Below are positions 57,826 through 64,000 of a DNA stretch of 64,000 nt, one piece after another (the first letter of the stretch is position 1; the number at the start of each line of letters is the position of its first letter). Source of the stretch: Cryptomeria japonica (taxonomy: Eukaryota > Streptophyta > Pinopsida > Cupressales > Cupressaceae); assembly GCF_030272615.1 (NCBI RefSeq), contig NC_081410.1, positions 147,534,349-147,598,348 on the forward strand, written 5' to 3'. A program made the translations under genes and the position numbers. The notes under the pieces were generated by a model, which saw nothing but the letters and a program-made list of their open reading frames with translations, searched no databases and was not told where the DNA came from.

Positions 57826-60800
57826 AACTGAACATGGTTAGCTGTATAAAGTTGGGAAAGCAAATTTTTTCCAACTCTTGTAAGCTGGGAAAAACAAAAT
57901 TATCTGTAGTGCCCATTTGTTATATATGAGGAACTGGACTTAGCAGCATAACAACAGCATTGAGAAATTCTTTATTTTCTTTTGGTATATCTCTGGGGAT
58001 ATTTTCTCCCCATCTTTTTGTGGTTTCTGTATCCCATGGAATCTGTTGGCACATTATAGGAGAATATCTCACAATCTTGCAATCTTTTGCTCACTTCCCG
58101 GTGATATATGAGAGCGATATGAAATACCATGGAAACAAAGATTCCTACAGTTTTTACAGAAGCTCCTCATCAATCTAATGGACAAATCTCATGTACATTG
58201 ATTTTCTTCTTGTTTCTGTAATCAATTCCATGTGGTCTTATTTAAATATGTTCTTTTATATTTGAATATATGACAATGTCAGACACAACTATGATAAACG
58301 AGGGCTTTTTTAGTGTGATAGTTCGACCACTCTGCTATTTTTAAACCAGTTTTCAAACAGTATATGTGGCAATAGTTTTCGTGGAAAATATTTTGAAGTT
58401 ATGAGATTTTAAGTGTACATTTTCAAGAGCACTTTATATTGTAGAATTTTAGATCCTTCAAAACAAGCACGCAATCTAACCTTATAATCTAACTAACATT
58501 GCTTTCAATTTTTTCTTTTAATAGTGAAAAACACAAATACAATACAGACCCAATTCAATTTGCTTCCACCTGCCGGTATATGTTGTTTGTACATTAACAT
58601 TCGACTATTTAAGTAGTGCAATATGGAATTGAGGGTGAGATAGATTCTCTCCATAAGTTAAGCTCAAATATAAGTTAGCTTAGGTATAAATCAGCTGACT
58701 AAATATGGGGAGGTATGTACTGATTCTGTGCTAAAAAAACTTGAAGTACTGAAATGCCTCGGGTTAGAACAATTATCTTTGATAATAAAATAACTACCTG
58801 GATGATGAAAAAACTCCATAGTCCTCTCAAGCTTAACTCGGGAAGAAGAGTTAGGAGGAACTATATTAAATTCCCTTTAACAATAAGGTCCTCCACTATT
58901 AGTAAGGAATAAGTGAAGGTTACTGCAACAAGTTTTAACACCAAGAAGCCAGCCCATGGTAGAAAGGGTGTTGAAGAATCAATTGAAATGCCTCACCATT
59001 TGTAACAGGTAACTTCGAAGGCACTCAAGAAAACGGGAAGCAATCGGCAAAATAAAACTCACGGATGCTATTAATGAACTTATGGTCTAGCTCCATCTAG
59101 GCCTTATAGGTAATCATTTTTGTTTATCAACTGTCTTTTTTATCAGAACAGAAAGAATGCAAATTGTCAAATCATGCTATTTTTCGCTAGTTGGTTGCAT
59201 TTGTTATTACCATCTGTATATTGGCACAAACTGGGTTGATCTTAGATTAATGAAAGACAGCAAGCATCTGATTATGCTCCGAGCAAAGGAAACTTATTGA
59301 ATCCTTCTATTGGCTATTTTTTCCAATAATTTTATCCCAGTTTTATTATTCAAGTAATACTGAGATTTGCATTATATTGTACTACATTAACTGTATTAAT
59401 GTAGAATGCTTATCAATGCGTTTAAATTTACCAAAACATGTGCAATGTTATCACCCCACCTGGTTTTATTAGAAAAATAAAATTTAAAAAAGGGGTAAAA
59501 TATGAATTGCATCGAACTTGGTCAGAGCAGATGAAATCGGAGGCTCACCAATTGTCAGTTTGTGGAGACAACCAACCATATAATGCATAAGAGGAGCATC
59601 TCCCACAAGTCCATTAATCATGGGAAATCAAAAAGGATCTAGAGACCGAATCCTCGAGCAATTCAGCTCTGCCGAGAAAACCACCAATCACCGAGGACCC
59701 ATTAAAAATGTTGTAGTCCACTAATTCTGCAGCATGATCGTCCCATGAGAAAAGATGTGGATGTATATGTAAAATTCACTTCTAACATTTTTGATATATA
59801 TATATTTTTAGTTTGGAGGAGGATCAAATTATAATGTAAGGGTCTAACTCAAATACACATTTAATTCAAACATATAATTAATATCTACATTGTTATCCTT
59901 CTATCAAGAAAGTTAGGATAACAGTGGTTGCTATAAATGTACAATTGAATCAAATGTTGACTCTAAATAATTTGTTTGTGTAAAATTATAAATTATTTTG
60001 AATTATAGATTTATATTGGTGTCTTGTAATTTGTATTATTGCCAAGAGACATTTTACAATGGCAACAAAGAGTAGCTTGTAATGACGTGAATGTGTTAAC
60101 AAAAGTTCTTATTTTTCATATTTAATTTGATAGTCATTTACATGTCAAAATATTAAAATTTAAAATAAACATAATATTTTCAAAATAAGCGGCACATAAA
60201 TGTCTCCAAACATATAGTAAATAGAATAGTTTTAAAGTAAAATAAATTAATTTTTAAGTAAATAAAATAGCTCCAAATTGATATCTCTCAACATTTTTTA
60301 GATAAATATATTTAAGATTCTATACTAGCAATATAACAATACAAAGTAACATAATATTCGGTCACTATATAGATTAACAACAATATAATCATCCCTTGTT
60401 GATTTGGCAATATAGAAGAAAATAAAGGTTTAGTATGCAAATGGAATTTACTTTGTGATGGATTTCTTGAACTTGATTTTGATGTAGTGAAAGGTAATTT
60501 TGGTCATATGACAATGGGTGCATTTATTAGGATTTTTTCAAGATTCTTTGTCACAGTAGTTATTTTCCATTGGTTCTAAATTAACAGTGAAGTGGAAACA
60601 TTAATGTTCCTTGAAGGTTTGAATTCACTTCATCTTTGAAGTATAGGGTTTTGAAGGTAAATCTTATGATACATTTACAATTATAACATAAGGATCAAAT
60701 ATAAAATAAAAGTAGTGATAATCTTGACTTTGAATAATGTCAATAAGTCTTCTTGAATATTTAATAATTTATGTTATTTTTTATTCAAAGTCATCCTTTG

Positions 60801-63800
60801 TATATAAGTCTTGGAATAGTAATTTCTTAATAGGACTTCCCTTCAATAATAGCTCTAAATATAATTATATTGAAGCTCCAACAATCATCCTACTTAAACA
60901 AGTGAGTCTTTAGTGAGCCTTTTGATTAACACTCTTCCATGGTAAATAGCCCCATGACCTAGTCTTCATATGCATAAGACAAATGTAGTCCACTTTGCCT
61001 TCCTTTCATATAAAAGGATCTTCATTTGCAACAACAAATCATTGAGATAAACTTTTGAGTTTGCATTTCCAAGAGACCATTATGTTCTAAGAGTGCCATT
61101 TATCATAAATCATCAACGTTCCTTTATCTCAATTAATTTAGCTATACTTCACTACATCCCAAGTTCAATATTCTTCAAGAAGTTTGATAATTGTTCTCAT
61201 GGAGAAACCCTCTAAGAATAACAAGAAAACATATCAAATTCTTTTGAAACAACTCAACAAAAATCAATTGTTAATTGATTTAAACCTTACTCAATAAATA
61301 ATCTTAAATTCACATAGATAAACTCATATAACCATCTATAAAAATAAAATTAACAATAATGAAACCCATAAGCTAAATCTCATATCCATGACTTGGATTT
61401 GATGTTTAAATATTCCCATTTCTCATCATTCCATAGCCTCTAATAGAAGTACAACCTATGGTATAATGTTTAGATTATGTACCAAAGATGAACCCTATGT
61501 TTGTGTTTAAACGACCCTTCCCATATGTATGCTCACAAAAAACATTATAATGGAGCTTCATGATTCATGGCTTACATACCAAAGTCACTTCTTAATTTCC
61601 TCCCATTGCTCCATGGCCTACACTAGAATAACTCATTTGAGACAAATAAAATCCTTTAAACGAGGCTGTCAAATTAAAGTTGCAAATGGCCCACATAATG
61701 AATTCACTAAGCCATGGAAGATCCATACCTTGAGAGAGGGGCCAAAGACCCAATGACATGAGTTTAACGCCCAAGACAACTACCCACCACTGTCCCCTTC
61801 AATGAATCAAACCCATATACCACCACATATAACACCTGGTCCAAATGGATTTTGATTGTAACTTGTGATTTCATTGGCTCTTCAAATAGGACCCTTGGTC
61901 ATATGAACGCTTAGACAAATAGTGATTGAGCTTGCCTAGCTGTGGTTAAATGGGTAAAGGAAATAGTGTAAAGCTTTATTTCATATAGTGGGTGGGGGCT
62001 TCCAATCATTTTCAAGATCTCATGACTTCAACCAATGATATTGTTATTGGTGACCAATAATGAGAGAGTGAGGCTCATATTAAGATGTTTGGCCATATCA
62101 CTAGAGATACTATGCAAATCAAACACGCCACCGTAGGTACCGGTCAACTTCATAAATTTGAAGCAATTGGCGGGCTTCCGGGGCTTGAAAGAAGTTAAAA
62201 GTGGGCAACTAATGACCGACAATTGCGAGTAATAAAACAAAAGTGCGTAGGAGGATCATAGGTGAAGTGCATCAACTATAAAGTTAAGGTGGAAAGTGTA
62301 ATGCCCCCCTTCTAATAATTTGATTCACATATTTAAAAGTCAATTACATATTTTATGTGGGTTTAGGTCTAATCTTTTGTATTTTAATTTTTTGGTCTAA
62401 GTCTTTTGAAGATCATTCCAATATTAAAAAAAATTGGTTGGGTATTCGAAAGCAAATATTTTTTGTACATCTGACTTCATCTAGTTATCTTTTATAAATT
62501 GCAATGAGACATTATAATTTGAAAATAAAGTTGGGTATTCAACATCTAGAGAACAAAACTCTACCAAAATCATTTGAACGCTTGTCTTCATTTATCAATT
62601 TTAGAGGTAATTTCGTTTGGTTTCCTAAGGGAAATCACATATAGAGTTTGTAATTTACAATTCAAAGATTGTTTGGGTTCTAGCATAGTTTTCTATATTT
62701 TGTATTTTTTTGTAGAAAGAAGCTCCAACATATAGAAGATTATTTCAAATTTATCCATCATTTGTATTTTGAAAATATCTGAAGTATTATTCTACATGTT
62801 TGCTTTACAAGAATTAGTTTTGATATATTGTGAAGTTTCTATTTATCTGTGCTAAGATGATCTATCTTTTTGTCATATTTTTTGTGAGAAAAATTACATA
62901 GTTTATTTAGTTTTTCTCACTCTATGCTCTCACCTCACCTTCATAGAATATTGGTGAGAAAAAAGTGATTAAAATATGTTGTAGATGATTTTTTATAGAG
63001 TCCATTTAGTTAGAAAATCATAATTTATAAAACTCGGGTGTTTGAGTGCTTGTATTGCATGTCTAGTTTTTTAGTGGATTCTTGTGCAAATCTAGTTTTA
63101 GTTATTGTGCGTCTTTTAGGTTTTAACACATTTGGCAATAAAAATAATTTGATTATTTCAAATCTAAGAATATTTTATTATTGTTTTGGTTGGGGATAAT
63201 AAATAAAACAAGTAAAATGAAGTGTTTGAGGGTATATGACATCAACAAACGCCTCAATGGTATCTTTAAGCCATATAATCTATATTGCTCCTACTCTATC
63301 ATCTCTTATTATCTTTTGTAGTTAACTACACTGGAGTCCTCTAAGTCTATCCTAAGAAGGGATCGATGTGAGAACTCAAGTGCAAAAATGACTTACTATC
63401 CTAGCTCATACATGGCCATTTGATAGTTGATCAATCCCAAATCCATCCATCTTACATAGTAAGGTAACCTTGGTCTCTAGTGCCACAACTCTAGTCTTAT
63501 ATTATATTATATTATATCTTGACCAACATGGTAGGTGAGAACAATAATGTATATGTATCAATAAACAAATGAAGGCCTCCCTACATCCACAAGGAGTGTC
63601 TCTCTATCTCATCCCATGATATATACCAATACATATAAGAAAGTATTCCTAAAATATCTTTCCATCCCTCAAAATTGGTTGTGCAATTAGAGGTAATAGA
63701 AGTAAGACGAGTATAATTTTGATGTTAGAATGATATCAAGTTATATGCCATGCTAAGAAAAGTGAAGGAATCAAGAAATAATATACTCATGAGGATCTCC

Positions 63801-64000
63801 TATCAACCATGTGGAATCAAGAATCCCCATCTACTTCTTTATCATATAAGTGGTAGAAGTGGTATAAAGTAGTCATGGTGCCTCATTACCATCTAGTATC
63901 TCCTCTCTATCTTCTAGGATGCAATCTTCATCCTTCTCCTCCTCCTCCTCTTTGTCTGTCTTTACATCATAAACCAAGTAGCCCCTACATATCCAAACTT
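57826..64000. other. SPC24 3' flank and intergenic DNA
   Basis: The first few hundred bases should include the SPC24 3'UTR, but no convincing polyadenylation signal stands out. Beyond that the DNA is AT-rich with short unassigned frames. Near 62299 TGTAATGCCCCCC resembles an LTR left edge without a partner. No gene is supportable. Confidence 0.5.

Overview
The window looks like nuclear DNA of a large-genome seed plant, most plausibly a conifer or other gymnosperm (inference). It is AT-rich, has very low gene density, nested and decayed LTR retroelements, methylation-type C-to-T decay, and one intron of about 21 kb. No tRNA, rRNA, CRISPR or bacterial-type operon was seen.

One host gene is clear: SPC24, a subunit of the NDC80 kinetochore complex, on the + strand. 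It has five coding exons between 34889 and 57825 that join in frame to about 207 residues. Upstream lie an exact E2F-type site, a cluster of AACGG (MSA/MYB3R-type) cores and a probable 5'UTR intron, fitting a cell-cycle gene. Intron 2 (87 bp) reads in frame only as an AT-AC intron. Intron 5 carries textbook U12 signals. Intron 4 is 21.3 kb and hosts a retroelement nest: a minus-strand accessory-ORF relic (element B), a 7-kb Copia element inserted in it (42086-49065, TSD ATGCT), a 1.8-kb solo LTR inside that Copia protease gene (44545-46356, TSD GACAT), and a 3-kb LTR-like block inside B (51150-54204).

Left of the gene, 6.5-12 kb holds element A: an array of roughly 59-bp hairpin units around a TATA box, a predicted leader intron, and a long decayed ORF. 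From 14879 to 21635 there is a complete non-autonomous LTR element (element C, TSD GGTTT) with Met-tRNA-type PBS, PPT, a gag remnant with four CCHC zinc knuckles, no pol, and an accessory ORF of about 1070 codons.

The accessory ORFs of A, B and C share a layout: an N-terminal helical domain (LV-AT-FP ... KLI ... A-HY ... G-V ... I ... F-IP in A and B, more distant in C), a charged low-complexity linker and a helical or coiled-coil C-terminus. In A and C a good 3' splice site sits 13-14 nt upstream of the ATG. I consider this accessory-ORF family the best candidate for an undescribed system here. Its in-frame stops are mostly TAG, consistent with CAG (glutamine) decay at CHG-methylated cytosines.

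The remaining stretches (1-6.4, 11.5-14.9, 21.6-34.2, 57.8-64 kb) show only LTR-like debris, microsatellites and unrecognised AT-rich DNA.
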